Assembly: GCF_964355755.1 (NCBI RefSeq)
Contig: NC_092676.1
Coordinates: 25,216,288 to 25,280,287, forward strand
Direction of reading: 5' to 3'
Source: Antedon mediterranea
Lineage: Eukaryota; Echinodermata; Crinoidea; Comatulida; Antedonidae
Length of the DNA: 64,000 bases
A program made the position numbers and the translations under genes. Positions 24,104-34,765 of the stretch are shown piece after piece. Positions within the stretch are counted from its first letter, which is position 1. Each line of letters begins with the position of its first letter. The notes under the pieces are model-generated. The model saw nothing but the letters and a program-made list of their open reading frames with translations, was not told where the DNA came from and searched no databases.

Positions 24104-25637
24104 TTAGCTAAAAGTAATTAATATATGTTTAGATGAAATGTTCCCCTTTTGCATTGCGATTACACAACCAGTGACAACACAGTGCCACTCTTGGTTTTGT
24201 TTTCTCAAACGGCCACCTGGAATATTATCTAGTGAATTCGTAATCCACTTGGCGATATCATTCCTGGAGTTTACACCATTCGCAGGAAAGGTTTTCATCA
24301 CATTTAGCACCTTCTCACGAGTTTCAATATCAACGTTGTCACTCACGATGACTGGTCGGCTAACGGTGCCATTTGGAAAGCATTCTCCTTCCACTGATGC
24401 CATTTTACTAAGAATCAATAAGTTTCCACCTATTTCAGCCTGGAAAAAGTACTCAGACTCAAATCCATGCGATATTTCAGCTTCCTTTCCAATATAACAA
24501 TTCCAACTTTTACCGTACTTGGTATTCATATGTTGAACTATGAACTTTGACCTTCCTTTTGGTAGTATTTAAGGGCGTCTTGGATAGTAGTGATGGAGAA
24601 TGAATGCATGTCTTCTTCCATAGATGACACTATGCTACTTACTCCACACGAATTATCTATGGAGGCAAACATAATTTGGGGTTTAAATTACCATAAGTAC
24701 TACAACTATCAGAATGTTACTATTTACAATAAGAAGTTCAAATAAAATTCCACATACCTTGAGATGGAATAAATGGATCTGGCTGACTCAGCAATGGTCT
24801 TAGTGCAGTTGTTGCAGTTTGTAAGAATCCTTGTTTCTCACCTGGTTTAAAACATGACATGTATAACAATTGCTGAGGAACGTCCCCTTTGCTTTGCTGA
24901 AAATTATCTGTTACATTTTTACTACTTGTGTAGACAATCTCAAGATCGTTTAAAGTATCTTCTAGTTCTCCAAGTTTACTTTTCTCAATCTCTTCAGCCT
25001 TAATTTCAATATCGCGTACTCGTTTCTTAAATTCTTCCTCTTCTTTTTCTATGGCATCTTTTACGTAGTTGTCTTTTTGCTGCTTTAAGATATTTTTGTA
25101 ATTATTTATTTTATCGATTTGAGTTTTGTATTCCGAGTTTTCTTTGAGGCAGGCTTCAAAAAGTTGGTTTACGATCTCTAACGCTTCGTTGACCGTCAGT
25201 ATATTGTGACGTAAGTGCTCGCTTTTGTAGCATACGTCACAGATGAGTTCACTACAATCTGTACACCATGAATTTAATTGTCTGTTATGCTTAGGCCTAT
25301 TGCATCTAGATTTATTGTTAGTTCTAGCTTTGTCAGCCTTATCCAAAGAATCTTTTGCTCGTTCAGCCACAAAAAAGGACGCAAGTCCTTTAATACCACT
25401 TCTTTTTGGAATCGTGGTTGACTGTCGACATGTAGCACAATCGACTTCAGAAACCGATTTACCCTGCTGTCTAGCTTGTGTCGCTACATACTTTTTTAGG
25501 CATTTTAAACAAAATGCATGTCCACATGAAAGCTGTTTAGGTTGGTCCATCACTTCGAAACATATTGAACAAGTAGCAATGTTTTCAAGACATTCCCTTA
25601 ACGTCAATAACGGATCCTCTTCCGACCGGCGTGCCAT
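24104..25637 (-). pseudogene. T2: RING/B-box/LC8-like gene with a broken second exon
   Basis: Exon 1 (25637-24758) is intact: RING with CSIC, LSCGHAFCLKC and CATC, B-box, coiled coil, ending at a phase-1 donor GTATGTGG as in T1 and T3. The second exon begins at 24656 after a 99-bp intron. It starts in frame (VSSIVSSMEEDMHSF), but compared with T1 it is 7 bases shorter near 24560, and a stop follows at once. The rest of the two LC8-like domains continues in another frame (24529-24104), including SWNCYIG and EWHCVVTG. The end is also damaged: the GQERILLF strand found in T1 and T3 is missing after KHILI. It may still produce a RING/B-box/coiled-coil protein of about 330 residues without the LC8-like part. 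A sequencing error at the 7-base gap is possible but would not explain the lost C-terminus. Confidence 0.7.
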
Positions 25638-25959
25638 TTTTACCAATAAATTAACAATTAATGGCTATAAATAATAAGGCTTATAGACATAAATGTCTAA
25701 CTGTCAAGTGTAAATAACAATAGAGTGTTCCGTTTACTGTCGAAAGGGAATTTCCAGATATCTTTTTTTTTAGTGCAGGTTGTTTTTTCCGAATTGCGCC
25801 CTCATTATTAGTTATATTATTATTTGTACCGTAGATAATAAGATAAACTTTTACAAACTGAGAAAATATCACCTAGTTAGATATAGTTTAGTTATGTGTA
25901 GAGAAAATAAAACAAATAATAATAAAATAAATAAACATCGAAACAGTGCAGCGCCCACA

Positions 25960-26075
25960 AATGACAGGTGGTGGGGGCTGAAGACCAGTCGTAGGCCTAT
26001 CTACACCGGGGTAACTCCGCCGACTCTTCCGAAAGATGCACTGGCTTCTTTAAAGTGCACAAGTGTTAAGTCCTT
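25960..26075 (-). repeat. SINE family 1 fragment, antisense
   Basis: The reverse complement carries GTGCACTTTAAAGAA, CATCTTTCGGAAGAG and GTTACCCCGGTGTAG, all present in the SINE body at 31940-32030. It lies just past the T5 stop codon, probably in its 3' untranslated region. Confidence 0.65.
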
Positions 26076-26089
26076 ATCATCAGACTATA

Positions 26090-27025
26090 TTACCGTAGGT
26101 ATATCATACTATAGATATAATAAATCAAAACAATTATCAAAACAATTAATATCAAAATAAAATAAATAATTTGGCTTTCGATAGAAATCGCTATAATGGT
26201 AAGCCTATATTGTACCTGTACAGGCCTTTGATTGTGTCTCATAACTCTACGTTCTTTTCTCTCACGATTTTCAGATCGTACTTGTTCAAGTTCCTTTTGA
26301 TATGTTCTTACAATCCGTTCATGTTCTTTCTTCTCTCTTAATGCACGTTCCCGTATCTCACAATTTTCATGTTCATATTGATTTCTTCTATGCTTCTTTT
26401 TTCTGATTGGTGCTTGGTGTTTTCTTTTTTCTATATTCAAACTTTCAATCTCTCTTAACAATGATTCAGTTTTCAATTGACTTTGCGATTGTACCAATTC
26501 CAAATCTGTATAGGTTTTTTTCATTTCTGCTATTTTATGCTCATATCTACACTTATCTTTACAATATTCATGAAATGCTTCAAAGAAAGTGATCATTGAA
26601 TAACTTATGATGTGGCCGTGATGTAATTGTTCACGACAGACACCACATATCAGTTCCATGCATGTTTCACACCATATGTTTAAAACTTGATTATGACCAG
26701 GTTCGTTGCAGAACGGAAGTCTAACAGTCGTTAACCCCAATTTGTTAGCTTTTTTAAAACATCCTTTTGCATCTTCGATCAAAAAAGACGACGGAAGTCG
26801 TTCAAGACCAGTTTTTGGAATTTTAGTTGAATGTCGACACAAAGCGCACACAACATAACACGTGACGTGATATTCGGGTTCACATTGCTTACGAAGACAT
26901 TTTAGGCAAAATGAATGTCCACACTGAAGAAATTTAGGCGTCTCCATCTCTTCCATACACATTGAACATTCAATAAGGTTTTCAACAAACGTCCTAACCG
27001 GGTCGTTGTCTTCTACCTCAGCCAT
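26090..27025 (-). CDS. T5: tail-anchored RING/B-box/coiled-coil protein
   Basis: Single-exon, 311 residues, ATG at 27025 in the same good context as T4. RING (CSMC, LQCGHSFCLKC, CALC) and B-box (WCETCMELICGVC) are nearly identical to T4; the coiled coil has diverged and is followed by a strongly hydrophobic C-terminus (IIYFILILIVLIIVLIYYIY), again a tail anchor. Similarity to T4 extends upstream of the ATG, so whole gene units were duplicated. Probable role: membrane-attached E3 ligase; the substrate is unknown. Confidence 0.85.
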   Translation of the reverse strand: MAEVEDNDPVRTFVENLIECSMCMEEMETPKFLQCGHSFCLKCLRKQCEPEYHVTCYVVCALCRHSTKIPKTGLERLPSSFLIEDAKGCFKKANKLGLTTVRLPFCNEPGHNQVLNIWCETCMELICGVCREQLHHGHIISYSMITFFEAFHEYCKDKCRYEHKIAEMKKTYTDLELVQSQSQLKTESLLREIESLNIEKRKHQAPIRKKKHRRNQYEHENCEIRERALREKKEHERIVRTYQKELEQVRSENRERKERRVMRHNQRPVQVQYRLTIIAISIESQIIYFILILIVLIIVLIYYIYSMIYLR

Positions 27026-28082
27026 GTTGTGTTCAATTAGATGAACTAAACTCAATTTTTTTATCTGATATTGTAGGCATGTGACGCGAATGAACTCGTC
27101 CCACGAAAGGAGGAAGTGTCAGTACAACATTGTAATGTAAAGGCTCCAAGAAAAATATGAATAAAAGGTCAAATTTGACAGGTCAATTTCATCGTGATGT
27201 ATTCTATTGGGTGAGATATAATAGACAATTCGCTTTTCGTAATGTCGCTTGTTTATCGTCCGCTTCTGTAATGGTGTACCATACAAATTTTAATATACTA
27301 AATCGATTATATCGATTCACAGCTTGTTTGTGTGTATTAAATCAAAGCTGCGCATATGTTTGATAGTGAACACAAAAATCATTGATTCAACATAGACATT
27401 AATTTAGCCTAACGCATTGAAAATGTAGGCCTATAAACTAATTTAGTTCAAAACACAACAGTCACACATACGTCTTGTGTGTTGCCAAGATATTTTTTTG
27501 TGTACAAAAATTACAAGATATTTTATTTATTTATTAATTATTTTATTATGCAGTGTTCCAAGTACTTTAGAATGAATGAATAGTAGATATTGGTAATATA
27601 CTTAAATTGAATAACAATAGTCGGCTTAGGCTACAGAAAAAATGTACATAATGATCAATATTAAATTATAGAATACAGTTAATTGATATTGTTACTTGGC
27701 AAAATAAAATTTAGTACTTAATTGTTTTGTTTGGTTTTTTATTTATTTTATTTTTTTGCAAGATAGCTTTGCAATTTATAAGTTGTCGTGAATTTTTAGT
27801 TAGGCGTTAAAATAAGTATATACATGTCTAATGATTTTCAGAAAAATTGATATATTGGTGAACATAAGAAATGCTTATCAAAATCTCGAGTTACCTTTAT
27901 CTTCACTATGGGCCAAAATAATAAATAGCACGCCCTCTGTTGCTCTCTTTATTTTGCCAAGTATTCATAAGTTTCCGAGCGTATAATCTATTTTGTTAGC
28001 TTTCATTGCATGAGTGCTTAATTTTGACATCTGTTTATTTTATTTACATGGTTTAACTGATTTACCTAATTACTTTATCTTT
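27026..28082. other. Spacer between T5 and T3
   Basis: AT-rich, with the T5 promoter side at the left. I see no gene and no clear repeat. Confidence 0.5.
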
Positions 28083-29833
28083 TCAAACCGTATATAACAA
28101 AATTCGTTCTTGACCTACGCGGACTAAAATATGTTTCGTGAAACTACTGTGTGTTTGCATTGCAATGTGTCCTCCGGTAACTACGCACTGCCACGCTTCT
28201 ATTTTATTCGACTTGTTTACTTGTTTACCGCTTTTCACATCGAATGCTTTCATCATCCATTTGGCAATATCGTCTCTTGTCCGTACGCCGTTTCTAATAC
28301 ATTCACTAATGGCATTTAAAACCTTCAATCTAGTTACATTATCAACATTGTCGCACTTGCTGACAATTCCCGGTTGACTAATGGTGCCATTTGGAAAGCA
28401 TTTTCCGTCAACTGAGTTTGTTTTACAGATAATTACTAAGCTACCCTCTTCATTGTGTTGGAACATGTAATCCGGGTCAAACCCGTGTGATAATTCAGAT
28501 GCTTCCTTACTTCCAATAAAGCAATTCCAACTGTTACCGTACCTATCATTCATGTGCCTAACTATGGACATTGCTCGTCTCTTTGGTAAGCTGTGTTTGA
28601 ACGCGTTTTGAATGGCGGTGACGCAGAAAGAACGCATTTCTTCTATCATGGATGGCTTCGGACCGCTAATGGTTTCGGTTGACATTTCTATGGATGGTAA
28701 CAAGATTCGGTTTAAGGTATTGATGACACAAGAAACACATTATATATCATTGCCAATTCTACAATCACGGTCACCAGCATCATCATCATCGTCATCAGCA
28801 TCATCATTATCACGGTCATCATCATCATCATGGTCACCAGCAGCATTATCATCTTCTCGTCTGATTCAAATCACCGGCATTATTGTCATCATCATTTACG
28901 TCATCGTTCCCAGCTTTGTAAAACAATTCCTGTCCACATACCTTGTGCAATTGAAGCGAGCTGAGATAAATTAGCAAATGGATTTGCCTGTTGGTTCAGA
29001 AAAGGTGTAATCTTGGCTGCTTGAATCTGTAAGTTGTGTTTCTCATTCGGCTTAAAAAGTCCTAGGTACATTAACTGTTGTTCTACATTGCCTGTAGGCC
29101 TACTACGTTGAAACGTTTCTGTTGTGTTTTTACCACTTTCGTAGGCAACCTGGAACTTTTTTAATGTGTCGTCCAGTTGGCCAAGACTTCGTTTCTCAAT
29201 CACTTCAGCGTTTCTTTCAATGTCGCGCACTCGTTTCTCATATTCCTCCTCTGCTTTTCTTTTCGCCATTTTAACCGCATCATCTTTCTGCTTCATTAGA
29301 GTATTTTTGTACTGGTTTATTTTATCGATTTGAGATTTGTATTCACCATTGTTTTTTATACTATCTTCAAAGAGTTGATTGACTTTTTCTGTGCCTTCGT
29401 TTACAGTTAGTGTGCTATGACATGTATGTTCGTTGTTGCTGCTGCGACAAACATCGCAAATGAGTTTCTTACACGTCATACACCATACATTTAATGCTTT
29501 ATAGTGGTTATTACATCTAGGTTGACCCGAACGCACAATACCTGCCTTGCCAGCCTTATCTAAGGCGTCTCTTGCATTTTCAGCCTCGCAATAATATGTC
29601 GGCAATCGTTCAAGACCGTTGACTGGAACTTTGGTTGGCACTCTACACATAGCACAGACAATGTCAGTGATTCGTCTACCCTGTTGCCTCGCCTGGCTAC
29701 CTACATAATCTTTCAAACAATTTAGACAAAATGCATGTCCACACAAGAGTTTTTTCGGTTGTTCCATCAAGTCAAAACATATTGGACACTGACGGAGTTT
29801 TTCAAAAAACATATCTATTGGGTCCTCTGCCAT
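28083..29833 (-). CDS. T3: RING/B-box/coiled-coil protein fused to two LC8-like domains
   Basis: Intact paralogue of T1, 498 residues. Exon 1 is 29833-28942, exon 2 is 28687-28083, phase-1 intron of 254 bp with donor GTATGTGG and acceptor ACCATCCATAG. The RING starts C16-x2-C19, continues LLCGHAFCLNC and ends CAMC; a B-box (WCMTCKKLICDVC) and a coiled coil follow. LC8-like domain 1 is about residues 310-387, with NSWNCFIG at W351 and a conserved SHGF. Domain 2 is about 415-498, with AWQCVV at W463 and KHILVRVGQERILLY at the very end. LC8 proteins form dimers that bind short TQT-type motifs, so the tail may add dimerisation or substrate capture to the E3. That function is inferred; the fold call rests on spacing of W-x-C, the central His and the last strand. 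Confidence 0.87.
28775..28900. repeat. Imperfect ATC trinucleotide repeat in the T3 intron
   Basis: About 125 bp of CATCATCATC-like triplets broken by CACGGTCACC words. It is in the same intron position as the T1 satellite but unrelated in sequence. Confidence 0.8.
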
Positions 29834-30413
29834 TGTTACCAATTAAACCTAAAATCAATCGTAATGTTCGGGTTACATACAGTGGCCTACACTAGCAAGT
29901 ACGACGCTACGACTGATAGCACTTGTATTTTTAAAACACTGGGTCCGTCCATAGTAACAATGTATACTCAAATCCATGAAGGAATTCTTAAATCAATATG
30001 TATATTGAGAATAGATATGTACTACACAATGTTATCTCAGTAGGAATTTACCTATTGTGTTCCACTAGATAAAGCCTCATAGCAATTTGATGTGCACACA
30101 TGCGCAAATACTCTCGGTAGCATTTATTATACCTCATCATAGATCTCCAATAGGAATTTATGTATTTCTTAATTGTTTAGTTGTCAGTCTGTTGATTTTA
30201 GCATATAGGCCTACCTTGTGATACGGTGAATAGAGTAGCCAATGTAAAATAATCAGAGAGTGTGCAGAAAACATAACATTTAAATAAAACAGTTTCTTCG
30301 CATCCACCGTGTTTCTGCTTATGATGATGCATCGTTTTGGCTTTTATAGATTAGTGTTCATTAATTACGCACATAAAGAGGTTAATGCTTCCACCCTCCA
30401 ACTGTTTATTATG
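29834..30413. other. Spacer between T3 and the lectin cluster
   Basis: Contains the T3 5' flank. No gene is recognised. It marks the switch from the minus-strand RING cluster to the plus-strand lectin cluster. Confidence 0.45.
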
Positions 30414-30446
30414 ACCAGAGAAGAGTGAAATTCACTCTTCTCTGGT
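30414..30446. repeat. Perfect inverted repeat, 16-bp arms, 1-bp centre
   Basis: ACCAGAGAAGAGTGAA is followed by one base and its exact reverse complement. It abuts the start of a 26-bp satellite. Confidence 0.9.
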
Positions 30447-30459
30447 TATGACAGTCAAA

Positions 30460-30850
30460 CCATAGTCAATCTATTGACCAATCGAACCATAGTCAATCTA
30501 TTGACCAATCAACCATAGTCAATCTATTGACCAATCAAACCATAGTCAATCTATTGACCAATCAAACCATAGTCAATCTATTGACCAATCGAACCATAGT
30601 CAATCTATTGACCGATCAAACCATAGTCAATATATTGAACAATCAAACCATTGTCAAATTTATTGACCAATCGAACCATAGTCAATCTATTGACCAATTG
30701 AACCATAGTCAATCTATTGACCAACCAAACCATAGTCAATCTATTGACCAATCAAATCATAGTCAATCTATCGACCAATAAAACCATAATCAATCTATTG
30801 ACCAATCAAACCATAGTCAATCTATTGACCAATCAAATCATAGTAAATCT
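30460..30850 (+). repeat. 26-bp satellite
   Basis: About 15 units of ACCATAGTCAATCTATTGAC plus CAATCA. It ends about where sequence shared with lectin copy C begins (near 30853). Confidence 0.93.
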
Positions 30851-31807
30851 ACTTTTGATCGACATTCGCTTTTGCATATAGGTGCGTCAGTTCTACAACA
30901 ATTTTTATAATCAAGTATTAAATTTTGATTATGTAACCTGCAAGTTACTTTTGATCTGTTTATAGAAAGACCTATCAGGTAAACCTTTTACCCGAAGGCA
31001 TGTTGCAAATATTTTAGAGTTTTGACGCTATTCAAGTTTCGCTCTATGAATATTTTACGGTGTGTAAGCAAACAATATTGCAAAACAACAAGTTATATTA
31101 TATTAATATTCAGTATATCACCAGGCGATTTAGAATTTCTTTTAGATTTAAATTTGGTCAAGTTATAATAATTATATTATTCAGTATCACCGGGCGATTT
31201 AGAATTTCTTCTATGATAAATTTAAATTTGGTAAATATTGCAAAACAACAAGTTATATTATATTCATATTCAGTATATATTTAATATATTTAGAATTTTT
31301 TCTACAATGATTAATGTAAATTGCACGCACGTTTATACACAATACCATTGTTTATTATCCAGTTAAAATTGTTTTCACATTCTATTATTATAATAACAAC
31401 AACATGGTTTTATAGCCTTTTTATATGTAAATATTATTGAAAATAATGGAATCTTTTTAATCTTTAATTATTATACAAGCGCACGATCAAAATAAAATAA
31501 TATTGAAAAACACATATATGAATATTTAGACTTTTCCCGGGCCTTCAAGAAAGGCGCTTTAGCTACCGTACCAACCCTTGAATGCACTATTTTCTTGGAA
31601 TAATACCGTAATCCATCAATTTAAAATTTAAATTTTATCTCTATTTTAGATGAAAGACATTTACGCACACGGCCAAGAATGGTATGAATATTGATGTAGG
31701 CTTAGATGTATAACTTTAAAGACTCTCCATCACGTTTTCTCCTTCATTATGGTTAAACTCTCTCAGCATCATCATGATGTGTTTCTTGTGTGTGTTATTT
31801 CTCGTGG

Positions 31808-32106
31808 GTGAGTGGCCGAGCGGTTAAGACAGTGGAACCGTAATCACGTAGCCATAACATCGGCAGGGGTTCGAGGCTCACTCACTCCATGGTTCTGGTG
31901 GTAGAACGAGTCTTCTCGGATAAGGACTATAAACCGTAGGTCCAGTGTACACAACTTGCTCGTGTGCACTTTAAAGAACCTAGTACATCTTTCGAGACGA
32001 GTAGGGGGTTACCCCGGTGTATTAGTACATCACAGCCACTGATCACCAACTGGGCCCTCTGGGAGACCAGTCTTTGACTGAAGAGGTTACCCAGTATAAA
32101 TATATA
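31808..32106 (+). mobile_element. tRNA-derived SINE (family 1) inside the copy A signal-peptide exon
   Basis: GTGAGTGGCCGAGCGGTTAA as box A, GGTTCGAGGCTCAC as box B, then the family 1 body ending CCCAGTATAAATATAT. It interrupts a signal-peptide exon that is continuous in copies B and C. GTTTCTT occurs on both sides and may be the target-site duplication. Confidence 0.88.
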
Positions 32107-32424
32107 TTTCAATTGTTTCTTTGCTGTGGTGTCCTATCCAACTTATTTTATGCCCACTCTGGTAAGTTTATTTTATCACTATTTTTATTTCACTATTTGT
32201 ATCAGAATAATTACTCTGAAGATCATAATTTCGTTTACACACAACGGAGCAAACATACCCATCTAGCCTATATTAGTGTCGAAATTTGCATTAACGGCAT
32301 TACGTGTTGATAACATAATTCTTCAAATGTGAACAAGATTGCGGAGGGGTTCTCGCTTCTTTAATACGAACATTTAAAGAAAAATTATTTACATGAAATA
32401 TATTATAGGCATGTTCAGTTTATT

Positions 32425-32525
32425 TTAGTCGCGTGCGTGCAACGCGACTCTACAGCTCACTATGTCGGTCGGATGGTCGGTCGGTCGGGTGGTCAGTAAA
32501 CACTAACTTGAGCACGCGACTGCAG
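32425..32525. mobile_element. Short TAGTCGCGTG-end element in copy A intron 1
   Basis: Left TTAGTCGCGTGCGTGCAACG, TCGG units, right GAGCACGCGACTGCAG. It lies at the same place as the copy C element at 48772-48868. Copy B lacks it. Confidence 0.75.
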
Positions 32526-33110
32526 AATGTATAGCCTTGTTACGTTTCTATTTATGTTGGCTTTAAGATCACGCAAAAACCTTCTTGGTTGAATCACTTA
32601 TTTGTACGAAAATGAATTATTTTAGCAAAAATTCAATTGGTTTCAGCTTTATTGTCATACCAGAAGTTGGTTACTGCTAGGTCTGGTGTTAATCCTGGTA
32701 GACTTACAAACGGGAACGACAACATGGAGAATTGTTTTGCAACAGGTTTGACATTTAATTTGTAAGATTTAGTATAAATAGAATATGAAAGGATTCACAT
32801 AGTGACAATTCTTGTTCTGATCCGTACAATTAAAAGTGTTCTCGATAAAATTCCTCTATAGTTTCAAATTATTTACGTTAGTAGGCCTATTTTTTTTCTT
32901 TTTGTTAGACCATATAAAAAAGTGATGACAAACAAGCAACACGTCATTCGCGTGTTCAAGGCTACAGATGCTTGGCTGCTGAAACGTTGCAAAATTGTCA
33001 TGATTTACCAAGAAGAAAAAACAACTAACATAATTTTTAAAAAGTTTTGTTAAATAGGCCTAATTAAATCACCATTTTGTGACCTAAAAATGTTTAGCAC
33101 TAATCTAAAT

Positions 33111-33240
33111 TAGATACGCAACTCAAGGACGTAAGCGCAACGTAAGTGAATTGACCAATCACAAGCGATGGATTATTTGACCTGTCGCTTGTCATTGGTC
33201 AACTCGGTTGAGTCTCTTATGGTGGGAACCAAGCTTTAGA
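33111..33240. mobile_element. MITE (AAGCTTGGTTCCCACT ends), copy A intron 2
   Basis: GGACGTAAGCGCAACGTAAG and ACCAATCACAAGCGATGG are followed by the mirror part, ending GTGGGAACCAAGCTTTA. Homologous remnants occur at 38931-39025 (B) and 49513-49635 (C), so it was in the ancestral gene. Confidence 0.7.
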
Positions 33241-33960
33241 CTAGACTGGCAGGTTTTCTTACGATCTTTTCTTTTTATACTCTTTCCTTTAAGATAATAC
33301 TGAAGACGAATGGGTTGAAATAGATTTGGGAAAAGACTACCTTGTAACGAGAGTGACTATTATTAATAAAGTCGAACAAAGTATGACATTTTTCTTATAT
33401 TATAAGTAATATAATTAACTATTTACATGGATATAAGTGTAAAACAATTCGCCTCATGAAAATATAATTTAATCTTTCACGGAATGAAATTATTTGTACC
33501 ATTGCACTCATAAACATTCATTATTTTGTATAACATATGCGTTTTGGGCTTTTTTAGACTATTACGGAAGGAATTTGAAAGGCTGTAGAGTAACCATTGC
33601 TTCTCAAGATTCAAAAGAGGTTGAACAGAACTGTACAGAACATCCAATTTCAAACACTCAAATATCAGCGAGCGTGGTGATAGATCTAAAATGTACTAAG
33701 AAAGTATTTGGTCGGTACGTTATATTAAGAAACGGTAGAAGGAGACGCAGCCTTTGTCAGATCCGTGTCTACAGTGAATATGAACCAAAGAGAGGTAAAC
33801 TTGTTATTTTGGGGTTTTTTCAAAGGGTAAAAATGAGTCGAGTCTGGTCGAGTCTACGCCAATCCCTAAGCTAAATTCACACACAATACTGTGTACACAG
33901 TACTTTAAATCTAGCACATCTAGGGTCTAGCGTGCTGTTAAACAGAATAATCGGTTAAAA

Positions 33961-34433
33961 ACGGGTGTTTCGAAACTAGAGACCCGAGACCAGAGACCAG
34001 AGACCCGAGACCCAATACGAAAAGGGAGACCTAAATATACGAAAAGGGAGACCCACGTACGAAAAGGGAGACCCCACTATACGAAAAGGGAGACCCCACT
34101 ATACGAAAAGGGAGACCCCACTATACGAAAAGGGAGACCCTAATATACGAAAAGGGAGACCTAAATATACGAAAAGGGAGACCCAATTATACGAAAGGGA
34201 GACCCAAATATACAAAATGGGAAACCCAAATATACGAAAAGGGAGACCCACTATAAGAAAAGGGAGACCCACTATAAGAAAAGGGAGACCCCACTATACG
34301 AAAAGAGAGACCACACTATACGAAAAGGGAGACCCTAATATACGAAAAGGGAGACCCAAATATAGGTCTCCCTTTTCGTATTGGGTCTCGTGTCAGGTCT
34401 CTGGTCTCGGGTCTCTAGTTTCGAAACACCCGT
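33961..34433. mobile_element. Inverted-repeat element enclosing a minisatellite
   Basis: The ends ACGGGTGTTTCGAAACTAGA and its reverse complement are perfect and extend into GACCCGAGACC. Between them are about 18 units of TATACGAAAAGGGAGACCC(C). TAAAA flanks both sides. The whole is a foldback-like element with a tandem core. Confidence 0.8.
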
Positions 34434-34489
34434 TAAAAACAGATGATTTCATTTTTACAGAAACCGGTCCTATATATTTGTCTACTTTT

Positions 34490-34765
34490 GGATGGGGGGG
34501 GGGGGTAGTTGACCGGGGAGTAGTTGACCGGGGGGTAGTTGACCGAGGGGTAGTTGACCGGGGGGTAGTTATCCTAAGGGGGTAGTTGTCCTAAGGGGGT
34601 GGTTGTCCGGGGGGTAGTTGTCCGGGGGGTTGTTATCCTAAGGGGGTAGTTGTCCTAAGGGGGTAGTTGTCCGGGGGGTAGTTGTCCGGGGGGTAGTTGT
34701 CCTAAGGGGGTAGTTGTCCGGGTGGTAAACATCCGGGGGGTAACTGTCTAGGGGGTAGGTGTCCT
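34490..34765 (+). repeat. G-rich 17-bp minisatellite
   Basis: About 15 units of GGGGGGTAGTTGTCC or the variant with CTAAGG. Each unit has a run of five to six G, so G-quadruplex formation is possible. It occupies part of the place where copy A has lost two exons. Confidence 0.88.

Larger units (their letters stand above)
31774..33794 (+). pseudogene. Lectin copy A: disrupted signal-peptide/F-type-lectin-like gene
   Basis: Copy A keeps the F-type-lectin-like exons 32647-32745, 33294-33380 and 33558-33794, open and phase 1 like those of B and C. The signal-peptide exon (ATG at 31774, end at 32159) is split by a SINE, so translation from the ATG runs into a stop after about 17 codons. The laminin-G-like and PAN-like exons are absent; the region after 33890 holds satellites until 3' flank homologous to B and C returns near 35090. 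An unusual start inside the SINE cannot be excluded, but no in-frame ATG is seen there. Most likely a recent pseudogene. Confidence 0.8.

Noticed and set aside
30527-30781. Open frame with repeated TNQTIVNLL peptides
   Set aside because: Product of the 26-bp satellite; no start or splice support.
31808-32106. Ser/Leu tRNA gene at the start of the SINE
   Set aside because: The promoter boxes are tRNA-like, but the sequence continues into a shared SINE body and occurs in several copies.
32074-32310. New start for lectin copy A formed by SINE plus signal-peptide sequence
   Set aside because: The frame begins with TTG; no in-frame ATG is present, so it is not called as a gene.
33494-33874. Single-exon gene at this frame
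   Set aside because: It is exon 4 of lectin copy A with intron on both sides; the ends read through splice sites.
34217-34585. Open frame with repeated KGRPTIRKGRP and VVDRG peptides
   Set aside because: Crosses two different minisatellites; no gene signals.
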